From positions 62,001 through 126,000 of the forward strand of contig NZ_JAAOLY010000011.1 of assembly GCF_011601275.1 (NCBI RefSeq): a stretch of 64,000 nucleotides of DNA. Reading direction: 5' to 3'. Both the position numbers and the translations under genes were made by a program. Shown here in pieces: positions 16,936 to 26,500 of the stretch. Positions within the stretch are counted from its first letter, which is position 1. Each line of letters starts with the position of its first letter. The notes below the pieces were generated by a model. It was given only the letters and a program-made list of their open reading frames with translations, had not been told where the DNA came from and ran no database searches. The stretch is from Janthinobacterium lividum (lineage in GTDB: Bacteria > Pseudomonadota > Gammaproteobacteria > Burkholderiales > Burkholderiaceae_D).

Positions 16936-18271
16936 CGGCTTGAAGGTCTTGCTGGTTGAAGACGACCCCACCGTACGCGAAGGCAGCGAGCAGGCTTTAC
17001 AGCTGGCCGGCCTGGACGTGCTGGCCTTCCACTCGGCCGAGCTGGCCTATAAACTGCTGACCCCGGATTTTCCCGGCATCGTCGTGAGCGACGTACGCCT
17101 GCCCGGCATGAGCGGCCTGGAATTGCTGCAAGCGGTCAAGACGCTCGATGCCAACCTGCCCGTGATCCTCGTCACGGGCCATGGCGACATCACCATGGCC
17201 GTGCACGCCATGCGCACGGGCGCCTACGATTTCATCGAAAAACCGTATTCGTCCGACCAGCTGGTCGACGTCATCCTGCGCGCGCTGGAAACCCGGCGCC
17301 TGACCCTGGAAGTGCACAGCCTGCGCCGCCAGCTCGAGGACGGCGGCGGCATCGAAGCGCGCTTACTGGGCAATTCCGTGGCGATGCGCGACATACGGCG
17401 TTTGATCCTCGACGTTGCGAACGAACCGGCTGACGTACTGATCTATGGCGACACGGGTACGGGCAAGGAAATGGTGGCCCGCTGCCTGCACGATTTCAGC
17501 CACCGCCGCAAACATAACTTTGTCGCCGTCAACTGCGGCGCGATTCCCGAAAGCATATTCGAGAGCGAAGTCTTCGGCCACGAACCGGGCGCGTTTACGG
17601 GCGCGGCCAAGCGGCAGGTGGGCAAGATCGAGCACGCGGACCAGGGCACTTTCTTCCTCGACGAAATCGAAAGCCTGCCCCTGTCGCTGCAAGTGAAATT
17701 GCTGCGCGTGCTGCAGGAACGCTATATCGAACGGCTGGGCTCGAACGTGCCCACGCCCGTCGACGTGCGCGTCATCGCGGCTGCCAAGCTGGATCTGGAA
17801 GACTTGTCGCAGCAACAGAAATTCCGCAGCGATCTGTACTACCGCTTGAATTTGATCGTGCTGCACCTGCCGCCGCTGCGCGAACGGCGCGAAGATATTC
17901 CCATCCTGTTCGAACACTTCGTGCTGGCTGCCGCCGCCCGCTACAACCGCGCCGCGCCCGTCGTCTCCAGCGCGCAGATGCGCAACCTGATGGCCCATTC
18001 CTGGCCCGGCAACGTGCGTGAACTGCGCAATATCGCCGACCGCTTCGTGCTCGGCATCGCCGGTGGCGCATCGAGCCTGCTGGCGAGCGGTCAGGCCAGC
18101 CCCTTGTCGCTGGCGGAACAGGTCAACGGCTTCGAACGCGCATTGATCGAGCAGGAACTGCGCGCATACGCAGGCAACGTCAGCGAAGTGAGCGCGGTGC
18201 TCGGCTTGCCGAAGCAGACCTTGTATCACAAGATGCAGAAATACAACTTGGTGGCGGAAGAGTTCAGGTAA
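16928..18271 (+). CDS. dctD: sigma-54-dependent response regulator DctD
   Basis: NtrC-family activator of 447 residues. The receiver domain (1-120) has phosphoacceptor Asp55 in IVVSDVRLPG and Lys105. The AAA+ domain has a Walker A GDTGTGKE at 174-181, the sigma-54 contact loop GAFTGA at 221-226 and Walker B (QGTFFLDEIESL). A Fis-type helix-turn-helix closes the protein (NVSEVSAVLGLPKQTLYHKM). It should activate the sigma-54-like promoter before dctA. The ATG lies inside the end of dctB, eight bases before its stop, so translation is coupled. The 3' end overlaps the convergent phosphoesterase gene by eight bases. Confidence 0.94.
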   Translation: MFDGLKVLLVEDDPTVREGSEQALQLAGLDVLAFHSAELAYKLLTPDFPGIVVSDVRLPGMSGLELLQAVKTLDANLPVILVTGHGDITMAVHAMRTGAYDFIEKPYSSDQLVDVILRALETRRLTLEVHSLRRQLEDGGGIEARLLGNSVAMRDIRRLILDVANEPADVLIYGDTGTGKEMVARCLHDFSHRRKHNFVAVNCGAIPESIFESEVFGHEPGAFTGAAKRQVGKIEHADQGTFFLDEIESLPLSLQVKLLRVLQERYIERLGSNVPTPVDVRVIAAAKLDLEDLSQQQKFRSDLYYRLNLIVLHLPPLRERREDIPILFEHFVLAAAARYNRAAPVVSSAQMRNLMAHSWPGNVRELRNIADRFVLGIAGGASSLLASGQASPLSLAEQVNGFERALIEQELRAYAGNVSEVSAVLGLPKQTLYHKMQKYNLVAEEFR

Positions 18272-19010
18272 GTACGCCAACCCGGCCCGTGCGCAAGGGC
18301 GTGGCCCAATCGGGCCGCCCGTTCGCCAGCGCCAGCCGGGCCGCCTTTTCCCAGTCATATTCCACGGCGTGCAACTGCGCCGTCCAGCCGCCATCGGCGC
18401 CCTGTGCGGCAATCGCATAGCGCGCATGCGGCGTGCCGTTTTCCATCACGTGCGGATAGCCGTGATCGTCGTCATAGGCTTGCAAGCCGACGCTGCCCGG
18501 GTTGACGATCAGCCGCCCATCGGCCAGGCGCACCTGGCGCGGCATGTGCGTGTGGCCGCACAGGATCAGCGCCGCATCCACCTCGCCTGCCCGCTGCGCC
18601 ACCTCCTGCGGCGTAGCGGCGCGGCTGCCTTGCGGCGTGACGCTGTCGAGAAAATATACGAGATCGCTGGTGGGCGTACCATGCACGAGCAGCACGTCTT
18701 TGCGCAGGCGCAAGGTGGCCGGCAGCGCTTCTATCCACGCAAGTTGTTCCGGCAGCAATTGCGCGCGCGCATAGGCGTCGGACACGCCCATGCGGGCCGG
18801 ATCGCCCAGCAGCTGGCGCTCGTGGTTGCCGCGGATGGTGGGCAGGCCGAGCCCCATCAGGCGCGCCGCCGTGGTGCGCGGCTGCAGATGGCCCGAGACG
18901 ATATCGCCGAGGTTGACGGTCACGTCCACGCCACGCCGGGCGATGTCGGCCAGCACGGCGTCAAGCGCGTCCAGGTTGCCGTGGATATCGGATATGGCGG
19001 CAATTCTCAT
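18264..19010 (-). CDS. calcineurin-like metallophosphoesterase (YfcE/DUF-type)
   Basis: Soluble metal-dependent phosphoesterase of 248 residues. All five dinuclear-metal motifs are present in order: SDIHGN (Asp, His), NLGDIVSG (Asp), RGNHE (Asn, His), LLVHGTP (His) and LCGHTHMP (Gly-His-x-His). Relatives include YfcE-like phosphodiesterases with loose substrate range, so the substrate cannot be stated. The ATG at 19010 starts MRIAAISDIHGNLDAL, the usual beginning for the family. Its 3' end overlaps dctD in the convergent orientation. Confidence 0.88.
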   Translation of the reverse strand: MRIAAISDIHGNLDALDAVLADIARRGVDVTVNLGDIVSGHLQPRTTAARLMGLGLPTIRGNHERQLLGDPARMGVSDAYARAQLLPEQLAWIEALPATLRLRKDVLLVHGTPTSDLVYFLDSVTPQGSRAATPQEVAQRAGEVDAALILCGHTHMPRQVRLADGRLIVNPGSVGLQAYDDDHGYPHVMENGTPHARYAIAAQGADGGWTAQLHAVEYDWEKAARLALANGRPDWATPLRTGRVGVLT

Positions 19011-19225
19011 GCGAGGTCTCCTCCTTGTGCGCACCATTCTGCCCGCGTCCTGCATGGCAGGCAATGCCCTTATGTTTACCGGCTGTTACACACGGTAGGA
19101 CAAGTCCGACGGCCACTTGCGCCGTGCGGCTACGTAATTTAAAAGTAACAATTGCTACCATTTCCTCATTGCACTGTTGCCCAAAGCGTCGCGACAGTTT
19201 TCACTTTATTTTGAGGAGTTGCCCC

Positions 19226-20074
19226 ATGTCTGCCATGTCCGTGTCCACCCGCCTGTCCCCACCACGCCCGCACCACCTCGCCTTGCGCGGCGCCATGATG
19301 CTGGGCGTGCTGGGTATTGCCACGGCGGCCGCCACGGCGCGGGCCGAGCCGTCGCCGGCACTGGACCGCGTCAGCATCTCGGTGGGCGCGTTTTCCGCCG
19401 ATCCGCGCATCAATATCGGCGCCGACACGCAGTTTGGCCGCATCGACGCGCCCGAATCGAAGCCAAGCCACACCACGATTCCCCGCGTTAAAGCGGACTT
19501 GCTGATCGGCGACCGCCATGGCCTGGCATTCGACTACTACCGCTACGACAAATCCTACACGCCCACCTTGACGGGCGAAACCATCATCAATGGCCAGCCC
19601 GTCACGGGCACGGCCACGGCGAATGCCGACCTGAAGCTGGACTTGGCCAAGCTGGCCTATAAATGGTGGCTCGGCAGCGGCAACGACACCTTCGGCATCG
19701 GCCTGGGCGCCGCCTACTACCATGCCAACCTGAAAGGCACGGCCACCGGCATCGTCAATGGCGAAACGGCCACGGCACGCGATTCCATCGGCGAGCACGC
19801 GTTTGCGCCGCTGCTGGAAGTGGGCTGGCGCCACGCCTTTACGCCAGACTTGCGCATGTATGCGGAAGCATCGGGCATCAAGAAAAACGGCGGGCGCATC
19901 AATGGCCACATCTACGGCGGCAATGTCGGCGTGGAATGGTTCCCGTTCAAAAATATCGGTTTCGTGGCCGATTACGGCATCTCGAAAATCAAGCTGCACC
20001 GCGACAGCGAACGCGATGCCGACCTGAACATCCGCCTGACGGGACCGTCGGCGTATGTGAAAGTACGCTTCTAA
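19226..20074 (+). CDS. outer-membrane beta-barrel protein (hypothetical)
   Basis: Predicted outer-membrane protein of 282 residues. A signal peptide with a long basic N-region ends near ATARAEP. The mature chain alternates short amphipathic strands (GLAFDYYRYDKSYTP, LAKLAYKWWLGSG, TFGIGLGAAYYHAN) and finishes with the aromatic barrel signature GPSAYVKVRF. It resembles OmpW/OmpA-type small barrels in size, but I cannot place it in a named family. The start at 19226 has a good Shine-Dalgarno (TTGAGGAG). It is transcribed alone and converges with an acetyltransferase gene. Confidence 0.72.
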   Translation: MSAMSVSTRLSPPRPHHLALRGAMMLGVLGIATAAATARAEPSPALDRVSISVGAFSADPRINIGADTQFGRIDAPESKPSHTTIPRVKADLLIGDRHGLAFDYYRYDKSYTPTLTGETIINGQPVTGTATANADLKLDLAKLAYKWWLGSGNDTFGIGLGAAYYHANLKGTATGIVNGETATARDSIGEHAFAPLLEVGWRHAFTPDLRMYAEASGIKKNGGRINGHIYGGNVGVEWFPFKNIGFVADYGISKIKLHRDSERDADLNIRLTGPSAYVKVRF

Positions 20075-20080
20075 TCCAGC

Positions 20081-20587
20081 TCAGGCCGCCGGTTTCAGCA
20101 AAGTCAGCTGGAACTGCGGCAAGTCCGGATCGTCGTACGCCTCGACCCTGGCAAACGGCAGGCACGCAAATGCCTGCCGCCAGAACGCGCAGGCATCCGC
20201 ATCGGCGCGGAACGTCGCCACCATCCACGTCTGCGCACTGTCGAGCAGGATGCGCCGTACCACTTCCAGCGCCACGCCACGGCGCCGGTACTTCTTCAAA
20301 ATAAAAAAGTCGCTGAACTCCTGCACCGGCAGCTTGCCGGCCATGCCGGGCTCCGTGATGAAAAAGCCCGCCAGCGCCCCATCGACCTCGATCCAGACGG
20401 CCGTATGTCCAGGCGCATGCACATACTCGGCCAGCCCGGCGCCGCACACGTCGTAGCGGCCGTCGGCCAGCACGTCCTCGCCGCTCCAGGCGGTATTGTC
20501 ATAGCAGTACAGCTGGAACAGCTGCGCCAGTGCCCCTTCTTCACCGGGCGCAACGGCGCGCAATGTCATGTTCTGTGCTACCGGCAT
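20081..20587 (-). CDS. GNAT-family N-acetyltransferase
   Basis: Acetyl-CoA-dependent acyltransferase of about 168 residues. The GNAT core is visible: a beta strand with substrate-side acidic residues (WIEVDGALAGFFITEPG), the EFSDFFILKKYRRRGVALEV segment carrying the R-R-G-V-A pyrophosphate loop, and the C-terminal QAFACLPFARVEAYDDP region. The acceptor substrate is unknown. The start is uncertain between ATG at 20587 and an internal ATG at 20569; the first is used. The gene stands alone next to the outer-membrane protein gene. Confidence 0.82.
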   Translation of the reverse strand: MPVAQNMTLRAVAPGEEGALAQLFQLYCYDNTAWSGEDVLADGRYDVCGAGLAEYVHAPGHTAVWIEVDGALAGFFITEPGMAGKLPVQEFSDFFILKKYRRRGVALEVVRRILLDSAQTWMVATFRADADACAFWRQAFACLPFARVEAYDDPDLPQFQLTLLKPAA

Positions 20588-20842
20588 GGTCCCGCCTTTC
20601 CGCCGCATGGCGTCGTTGAGTTGGCGAGTGTAGCACCACGTCACTCATCGCTTCTTCCTGCATTCCAGCCCGGTATTTCCACCCTTGGTCGCAAAAACAT
20701 TAATTTTCTCCCAATTGGCTATATATTATTGTTTTTAAGTAACATCCGCCATCGCGGCTGCAAAACAAGGGCGATCCCCTTCCACAGACCGGCAGACATG
20801 CATCTGCCGGCTTTCATACCCAAGCTCTGGAGAGTGCTGCAC

Positions 20843-21739
20843 ATGCTATCGATCAAACAGCTGAACAAAACGTATGCCAATGGCGTCAAGGCCATCAACA
20901 ATGTCAGCCTGGACATTCCCAACGGAATGTTCGGCTTGCTGGGACCGAATGGCGCGGGCAAGTCCTCGCTGATGCGCACCATTGCAACATTGCAAGATCC
21001 CGATAGCGGCAGCATCCATTTCGATGGCGTCGATGTACTGCAGGACAAGGCCGGCCTGCGCCGCCAGCTCGGCTACCTGCCGCAGGATTTCGGCGTGTAT
21101 CCGAAGGTCAGCGCGGAAACCCTGCTCAACCACTTTGCCGTCTTGAAAGGTTTGACGGAGAAGGGGCCGCGCAAGGAAGCCGTGGAAGCGTTGCTGCAGC
21201 AAACCAATCTGTGGGAAGCGCGCAAGCGCAACCTGGGCACGTATTCGGGCGGCATGCGCCAGCGCTTCGGCATCGCCCAGGCGCTGCTGGGCGCACCGCG
21301 CCTGGTGATCGTCGATGAGCCGACGGCCGGCCTGGACCCGGACGAGCGCAACCGCTTCCTGAACCTGCTGGCGAAGATCGGCGAGCAAGTGGTCGTCATC
21401 CTGTCGACGCACATCGTCGACGACGTGACGGACCTGTGCCCGCGCATGGCGATGATCGTCAAGGGACAAGTGCTGGTGCAGGGCGAACCGCAGGCGGCCA
21501 TCGACACCTTGCACGGCAAGGTCTGGCGCCGCAGCGTCAGCATGGACGAGCTGGCGCAGTACCAGCAAACCTTGAATGTGCTGTCGACGCGCCTGGTGGG
21601 CGGCAAGCCGCAAATCAATGTGTTTGCCGACAGCCAGCCCGACAGCGGCTTCGCGCAGATCGCGCCGGACCTGGAAGACGTGTACTTCCTGAACGTGCGC
21701 AACGCCGCCCGCAGCGGCGCCGCCGCAGCTGCAGCGTAA
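20843..21739 (+). CDS. ABC transporter ATP-binding protein (partner of the permease-peptidase fusion)
   Basis: ATPase subunit of 298 residues with Walker A GPNGAGKSS, Q-loop GYLPQDFGVYPKV, signature YSGGMRQR, Walker B LVIVDEPTAGLDP and switch His (LSTHIVDDV), followed by a C-terminal extension of about 80 residues. It is of the CcmA/ABC-2 exporter type. Nine bases separate it from the next gene, a permease fused to a metallopeptidase, so the two proteins should form one complex in the inner membrane. The ATG at 20843 is chosen because MLSIKQLNKTYANG is the usual start of such domains. Confidence 0.9.
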   Translation: MLSIKQLNKTYANGVKAINNVSLDIPNGMFGLLGPNGAGKSSLMRTIATLQDPDSGSIHFDGVDVLQDKAGLRRQLGYLPQDFGVYPKVSAETLLNHFAVLKGLTEKGPRKEAVEALLQQTNLWEARKRNLGTYSGGMRQRFGIAQALLGAPRLVIVDEPTAGLDPDERNRFLNLLAKIGEQVVVILSTHIVDDVTDLCPRMAMIVKGQVLVQGEPQAAIDTLHGKVWRRSVSMDELAQYQQTLNVLSTRLVGGKPQINVFADSQPDSGFAQIAPDLEDVYFLNVRNAARSGAAAAAA

Positions 21740-21748
21740 GGAGCCGCC

Positions 21749-24700
21749 ATGTGGAAGGAATTTTTCAAGTTTGACCTCGGCTATCAGCTGAAACAGCCGC
21801 TGCTGTGGATATTTGCCGTCATCCTCGCCTTGATGGCGTTTGGCGCCAGCAGCAGCGATTCGATCCAGGTCGGCGGCGCCATCGGCAACATCAACCGCAA
21901 TGCGCCCACCGTGGTGGCGCAGCTGCTGACGATGTTCAGCCTGCTGTCGATGTTGCTCATCACCATCTTCATCGCGGGCGCCGTGCTGCGCGACAGCGAA
22001 GTGGGCATGGCCGACATGCTGTTCGCCACACCCATGCGCAAGTGGGATTACCTGTTCGGCCGCTTCGCCGCCGGCTTCGTCGCCTGCCTCGTGATCTTTG
22101 CCGCCATCGCCCTGGCCATCATGCTCGGCCCCCTCATGCCCTGGGTCGACCCGCAGCGCGTGGGCGCGTTCTCGCTGCATGCGTATGCGTGGAGCTTTGG
22201 CGTGATGGTGATCCCGAACCTGCTGTTCATCGGCGCGCTGCTGATGCTGCTGGCGGCCACCACGCGCTCGATGCTGCTCGTCTACGTGGGCGTGCTGGGC
22301 TTTTTCGTGCTGTGGGGCATGGCTGGCGCCTTTACGCGCGACATCAACAACGAATGGATCGCCGTCCTGCTCGACCCGTTCGGCATGCGCGCGTTCGGCC
22401 GCATGACGCGCTACTTCACGTCCGCCGAAGCGAACGCGGGCTTGCCGCCGTTTTCCGGCTTCCTGCTGGCCAACCGCTTGCTGTGGCTGGCCATCACGGT
22501 GGTGCTGTTCGCCGCCACCGTGATCCTGTTCAAGCCGCAGCGCACGGGCACGGGAAAACGCCTGTTCGGCAAGCACAAGGCCGAGGCCGCCGCACCCGCC
22601 GTGACGGCGCCGCTGCACCTGCCGCGCAGCGTCCCCGCCTTTACCGCCGCGACAGCCTGGCGCCAGTGGTGGCAAATCCTGCGCTTCGACGCCGTCGGCG
22701 TGTTCAAGAGCGTGCCCTTCCTCGTTATGCTGCTGTTCGCCGTGATCAACCTGATCGCCGGGGCGAGTATCGGCAAGAACATGTACGGCACGGCCGTATA
22801 TCCGATGACGCACCTGATGCTGCAAAATATCAACAACAGCTTCAGCTTCATGCTGATCATCATCGTCACCTTTTATGCGGGCGAACTGATCTTCAAGGAG
22901 CGGCAGGTCAGGATCGCCGACGTCAGCGACGCCATGCCCGTGCCCAGCTGGGTGCCTCTGCTGGCCAAATGCACGGCCCTGGTCGGCGTCATCGCCGGCT
23001 ATCTGCTGGTGGGCGTCATCGCGGCCATCGGTTTCCAGCTCTACAAGGGCGGCGCGCCCGCGGAACTGGGGCTGTACCTGAAAGGTACCCTGCTGGGCGC
23101 CCTCTTCTTCGTGCTGATGGCCTTGTGCGCCCTCACCCTGCAAGTGCTGTCGAATAACAAGTTCATCGGCTACCTGCTGGTGATCCTGCTGATGGTGGCG
23201 CAAATGGTGCTGGGCATGCTGCACTTCGAACACAATCTGTACGCCTTCGGCGGCACGCCGGCCATCAAGTATTCGGACATGAATGGCTATGGCCACTTCC
23301 TGGCCGGCTGGTCCTGGTTCGCGCTGTACTGGAGCCTGTTCACCGTGGCCCTCGTCATGCTGGCGCAGGCATTCTGGGTGCGCGGCCTGTCCGCCGACTG
23401 GCGTGCGCGCGTGCGTCTGGCGCGCCAGCGCCTGAGCGGCAAAGCTGGCGCCGCGCTGGCCGTGGTGCTGCTGTGCTGGGCCGGCACGGGCGGCTGGATC
23501 TTCTACAACACAAATGTGCTGAACCAGTACGAAACGGCGAATGTCAGCATGGACAAGCAGGCGCGCTACGAGAAATTGTACAAACAGTACAAGGACTTGC
23601 CGCAACTGAAGATCACCGATATCCAGGCCGATGTGGATATCTATCCCGAGCAACGCAAAGTCTTGATCAAGGGCCACTACGTGCTGCAAAACAAGACGCA
23701 GCAGCCGCTCGACACCTTGCGCATCCAGCTCAATCCGGACCTGGACACACACTGGTTGAACTTGCCTGAGCACAAGGCGACGCTGAACGACGAGGAACTG
23801 GGCTTCAGCATCCTCAAGCTGGCCCGTCCCGTGGCGCCCGGTGCCACCCTGCCGCTGGACTTCACGGTGGCCGTCACGCATGAAGGCTTTACCAACAGCG
23901 GCGCGCCGGACCAGGTCAACCTGAACGGCAGCTTCTTCAACAACCAGGCGTATTTCCCGCACTTCGGCTATGCCAAGGAAATGGAGTTGACGGACCGCAA
24001 TGAGCGCCGCAAGCGGGGCCTGGGCGAGCCGCAGCGCATGGCCAGGCTGGAAGACACCTCCGCCTATGGCAATACGGTCTTTGGCGGTGAAGCGGACTGG
24101 ATCCATTTCGACACGACGGTGTCCACCAGCGGCGAACAGATCGCCCTGGCGCCCGGCTATCTGCAGAAGAGCTGGGAAAAGGATGGCCGCCGCTATTACC
24201 GCTACAAGATGGACCAGCCGATGATGCCGTTCTTCGCCTATCTGTCGGCGCGCTGGGAAGTCAAGAAAGACGCGTGGCGCGGCTTGCCGATCGAAATTTA
24301 TTTCGATAAAAAGCATGGCTACAATACGCAGCGCATGATTACCTCGGTGCAAAAGTCGCTCGACTATTACACCACCGAGTTCACGCCTTACCAGCACAAG
24401 CAGGTGCGCATCCTGGAATTCCCCGGCTACCAGAGCTTTGCGCAGTCGTTTGCGAATACGATCCCGTATTCGGAAGGCATCGGTTTCATTGCCGATCTGC
24501 GCGACAAGGATGACATCGACTATGTGTTCTATGTCACGGCGCATGAAATGGCGCACCAGTGGTGGGGCCATCAAGTGATCGGCGCCAACGTGCAGGGCGC
24601 CACCATGCTGATGGAGTCCTTGGCGCAATACTCGGCCCTGATGGTGATGGAAAAGGAATACGGGCGCGACAAGATGCGCCGCTTCCTGCGCTATGAACTG

Positions 24701-25330
24701 GACCGCTACCTGAGCGGACGCGGCGGCGAAGCCATCGAGGAACTGCCGCTGGCGCGCGTGGAGGGACAGCAATACATCCACTACAACAAGGGCAGCCTGG
24801 TGTTCTACCGCCTGCGCGACGAGCTCGGCGAAGAGGCCCTGAACCGTGCCCTGAAACGCTATCTGCAGGACAAGGGCTACCAGCAGGCGCCATTTACCAC
24901 CTCGTCGGAACTGCTGGCCTACATCCGCGCCGAAGCGCCGCAGGGCAAGCAGGCGCTGATCACGGACCTGTTCGAGAAGATCGTCTTCTACGACAACCGC
25001 GTCACGCAAGCGACGGCTGTGAAACGCCCGGATGGCCAGTGGGATGTCACCATGCAGCTGCACCTGGCCAAGCTGGAATCCGACGGCAAGGGCAAGGAAA
25101 GCGCGCGCGCCTACGACGAGCCGGTGGAAATCGCCATCTTCGCGCGCCCGCCGGGCGGCAAAGAGAAGGATGAAAAAGTCTTGTTCACGGACAAGCGCAT
25201 ATTGTCGGGCAGCGACCCCGTGGTGACGATAACGGTGAAGGACAAACCGTTCGAAGTGGGCGTCGATCCCTACAACAAGATGATCGACCGGGTTCCGCGC
25301 GACAACCGCAAGGAGGTCAGCATTCCCTAG
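21749..25330 (+). CDS. fused ABC-2 permease / M1-family metallopeptidase
   Basis: Large protein of 1193 residues. About residues 1-590 form a two-part ABC-2-type permease with roughly a dozen membrane segments (LLWIFAVILALMAFG, FMLIIIVTFYAGELIFKERQ and others). After a last membrane helix (GAALAVVLLCWAGTGGWIFY) comes a periplasmic M1 (gluzincin) peptidase module: beta-sandwich, then YSEGIGF and the zinc motif HEMAHQWWGH starting at His932, with a Glu in MLMESLAQY as third ligand. Glu is 19 residues after the second His rather than the canonical 18. Fusions of this kind are annotated in other genomes, but I know of no defined substrate. Export coupled to peptide trimming, or peptidase action on envelope proteins, are both possible. 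Confidence 0.9.
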   Translation: MWKEFFKFDLGYQLKQPLLWIFAVILALMAFGASSSDSIQVGGAIGNINRNAPTVVAQLLTMFSLLSMLLITIFIAGAVLRDSEVGMADMLFATPMRKWDYLFGRFAAGFVACLVIFAAIALAIMLGPLMPWVDPQRVGAFSLHAYAWSFGVMVIPNLLFIGALLMLLAATTRSMLLVYVGVLGFFVLWGMAGAFTRDINNEWIAVLLDPFGMRAFGRMTRYFTSAEANAGLPPFSGFLLANRLLWLAITVVLFAATVILFKPQRTGTGKRLFGKHKAEAAAPAVTAPLHLPRSVPAFTAATAWRQWWQILRFDAVGVFKSVPFLVMLLFAVINLIAGASIGKNMYGTAVYPMTHLMLQNINNSFSFMLIIIVTFYAGELIFKERQVRIADVSDAMPVPSWVPLLAKCTALVGVIAGYLLVGVIAAIGFQLYKGGAPAELGLYLKGTLLGALFFVLMALCALTLQVLSNNKFIGYLLVILLMVAQMVLGMLHFEHNLYAFGGTPAIKYSDMNGYGHFLAGWSWFALYWSLFTVALVMLAQAFWVRGLSADWRARVRLARQRLSGKAGAALAVVLLCWAGTGGWIFYNTNVLNQYETANVSMDKQARYEKLYKQYKDLPQLKITDIQADVDIYPEQRKVLIKGHYVLQNKTQQPLDTLRIQLNPDLDTHWLNLPEHKATLNDEELGFSILKLARPVAPGATLPLDFTVAVTHEGFTNSGAPDQVNLNGSFFNNQAYFPHFGYAKEMELTDRNERRKRGLGEPQRMARLEDTSAYGNTVFGGEADWIHFDTTVSTSGEQIALAPGYLQKSWEKDGRRYYRYKMDQPMMPFFAYLSARWEVKKDAWRGLPIEIYFDKKHGYNTQRMITSVQKSLDYYTTEFTPYQHKQVRILEFPGYQSFAQSFANTIPYSEGIGFIADLRDKDDIDYVFYVTAHEMAHQWWGHQVIGANVQGATMLMESLAQYSALMVMEKEYGRDKMRRFLRYELDRYLSGRGGEAIEELPLARVEGQQYIHYNKGSLVFYRLRDELGEEALNRALKRYLQDKGYQQAPFTTSSELLAYIRAEAPQGKQALITDLFEKIVFYDNRVTQATAVKRPDGQWDVTMQLHLAKLESDGKGKESARAYDEPVEIAIFARPPGGKEKDEKVLFTDKRILSGSDPVVTITVKDKPFEVGVDPYNKMIDRVPRDNRKEVSIP

Positions 25331-25336
25331 CCGATT

Positions 25337-25377
25337 GGGGTCAGACGGGGACGCCAAATCCCGCCGGGTCTGACCCC
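25337..25377. repeat. short inverted-repeat element (GGGGTCAGAC ends), copy 1
   Basis: GGGGTCAGAC at 25337-25346 is the exact reverse complement of GTCTGACCCC at 25368-25377. The same ends occur at 55197-55262 with a different centre. The element lies between convergent genes. It resembles the REP-like intergenic repeats common in betaproteobacteria. Confidence 0.7.
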
Positions 25378-25392
25378 GGTTTTATTGCAGCA

Positions 25393-26172
25393 TCAACGGT
25401 ACACCAATCCTCCGTCGATCAGCGGCGCCTGGCCCGTCATGTAATCGGCATCCGGCCCAGCCAGGAAGGAGACGAGCCCTGCCACGTCGTCCGGCGTCTC
25501 GGCGCGTCCCAGCGCGATGCCGTCCACATATTTTTTATACGTCGCGCCCAGCTCGGCGCCCGTCACTTCGGCCATGCGCTTGTCGATCTCGGTCCACATG
25601 TCCGTGCCGACGACGCCAGGGCAATACGCGTTGACGGTGATGCCGTCGGCTGCCAGTTCCTTGGCCGCCGCCTGCGTCAGCGCGCGCACGGCAAACTTGG
25701 TGGCCGAGTACACGCCCAGCAGGGCAAAACCGTCATGCCCGGCGATGGAGCAGGCATTGATGATCTTGCCTTTCTGCTTGCGCTTCTTGAAGGTCTTGGC
25801 GGCCGCCTGGATGCCCCAGAGCGTCCCTTGCACATTGACGCGCATGATGCGGTCGACCTCCTCCGGCGTCACGTCGAGCAGCGGCTGCACCTGCGCGATG
25901 CCGGCGTTGTTGACGATGATGTCGAAGCCGCCCAGTTCCTGCTCGGCAAACGCCACCGCTTCGCTCACCTGAGCGAGCTGCGACACGTCGGCAATGAACG
26001 TGACGGCGCGGCATCCCAGCGCGCGCACTTCGGCGGCGACCATGTCCAGCTTTTCCTGGTTCAAATCCACCAGCGCGATGTCGGCGCCATCCTTGGCCAG
26101 GCGCAAGGCGATGGCCTTGCCGATACCTTGCGCGGCACCCGTGACCAGCGCGACTTTTCCGGAAATACCCAT
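25393..26172 (-). CDS. budC: diacetyl reductase / acetoin dehydrogenase (SDR family)
   Basis: NAD(P)H-dependent short-chain dehydrogenase of 259 residues that interconverts diacetyl, acetoin and 2,3-butanediol. It has the Rossmann motif TGAAQGIG, the NNAG motif ([14 protein letters not shown]), catalytic Ser ([11 protein letters not shown]) and YxxxK (YSATK). Segments such as [16 protein letters not shown] and [16 protein letters not shown] are characteristic of the BudC acetoin-reductase subfamily. No alsS/alsD-type genes are in view, so the source of acetoin is elsewhere. It is transcribed alone, with a repeat element at its 3' end. Confidence 0.9.
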   Translation of the reverse strand: MGISGKVALVTGAAQGIGKAIALRLAKDGADIALVDLNQEKLDMVAAEVRALGCRAVTFIADVSQLAQVSEAVAFAEQELGGFDIIVNNAGIAQVQPLLDVTPEEVDRIMRVNVQGTLWGIQAAAKTFKKRKQKGKIINACSIAGHDGFALLGVYSATKFAVRALTQAAAKELAADGITVNAYCPGVVGTDMWTEIDKRMAEVTGAELGATYKKYVDGIALGRAETPDDVAGLVSFLAGPDADYMTGQAPLIDGGLVYR

Positions 26173-26331
26173 GCTGCGTTCCTTTCAATGTAGTGAGAAG
26201 AGACGCTTCAGCCTACCTGAATTTCGTCTTTTTCAGCGCATTGAAACGTGCGCGCCCGGAAAAAGCGCACAGGTCAAGAAAAATGGAAAAAAAGCGCATC
26301 GGCCCACGCGGCACGAGCGCTGCCCTGCCAC

Positions 26332-26500
26332 GTGCCCATCCGCGCCAGCGTGCTGCTGGCGCCACTCTGCTTGATCACGCCCGCCTGGAGCGCCCCCATC
26401 CGCCAAGAAACCGTGGCACTGGCGGCCGGCAAAACCGCGCACGGCATCGAAGGCAAGATCAAGGGCTACGCCACGGCCGAATACACACTCACGGGCAATC
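26332..26500 (+). pseudogene. 3'-truncated secreted-protein gene at the edge of the bacteriocin locus
   Basis: From a GTG at 26332 the frame encodes a signal peptide (PIRASVLLAPLCLITPAWS) and the first beta strands of a small secreted domain (ETVALAAGKTAHGIEGKIKG, then YATAEYTLTGN). This beginning resembles periplasmic proteins of the PliI/lysozyme-inhibitor-like group. The resemblance stops at about 26498, exactly where the stop codon of the opposite-strand DsbA-like gene lies. Beyond that the frame reads antisense to that gene. I read it as a gene cut by insertion of, or recombination with, the bacteriocin locus. The family match is by memory only. Confidence 0.5.

Noticed and set aside
20846-25357. 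A 1503-codon open frame on the minus strand opposite the ABC ATPase and permease-peptidase genes
   Set aside because: Its translation is His/Gln/Arg rich with no domain pattern, which is the usual antisense shadow of GC-rich coding DNA. The plus-strand genes have complete catalytic motifs.
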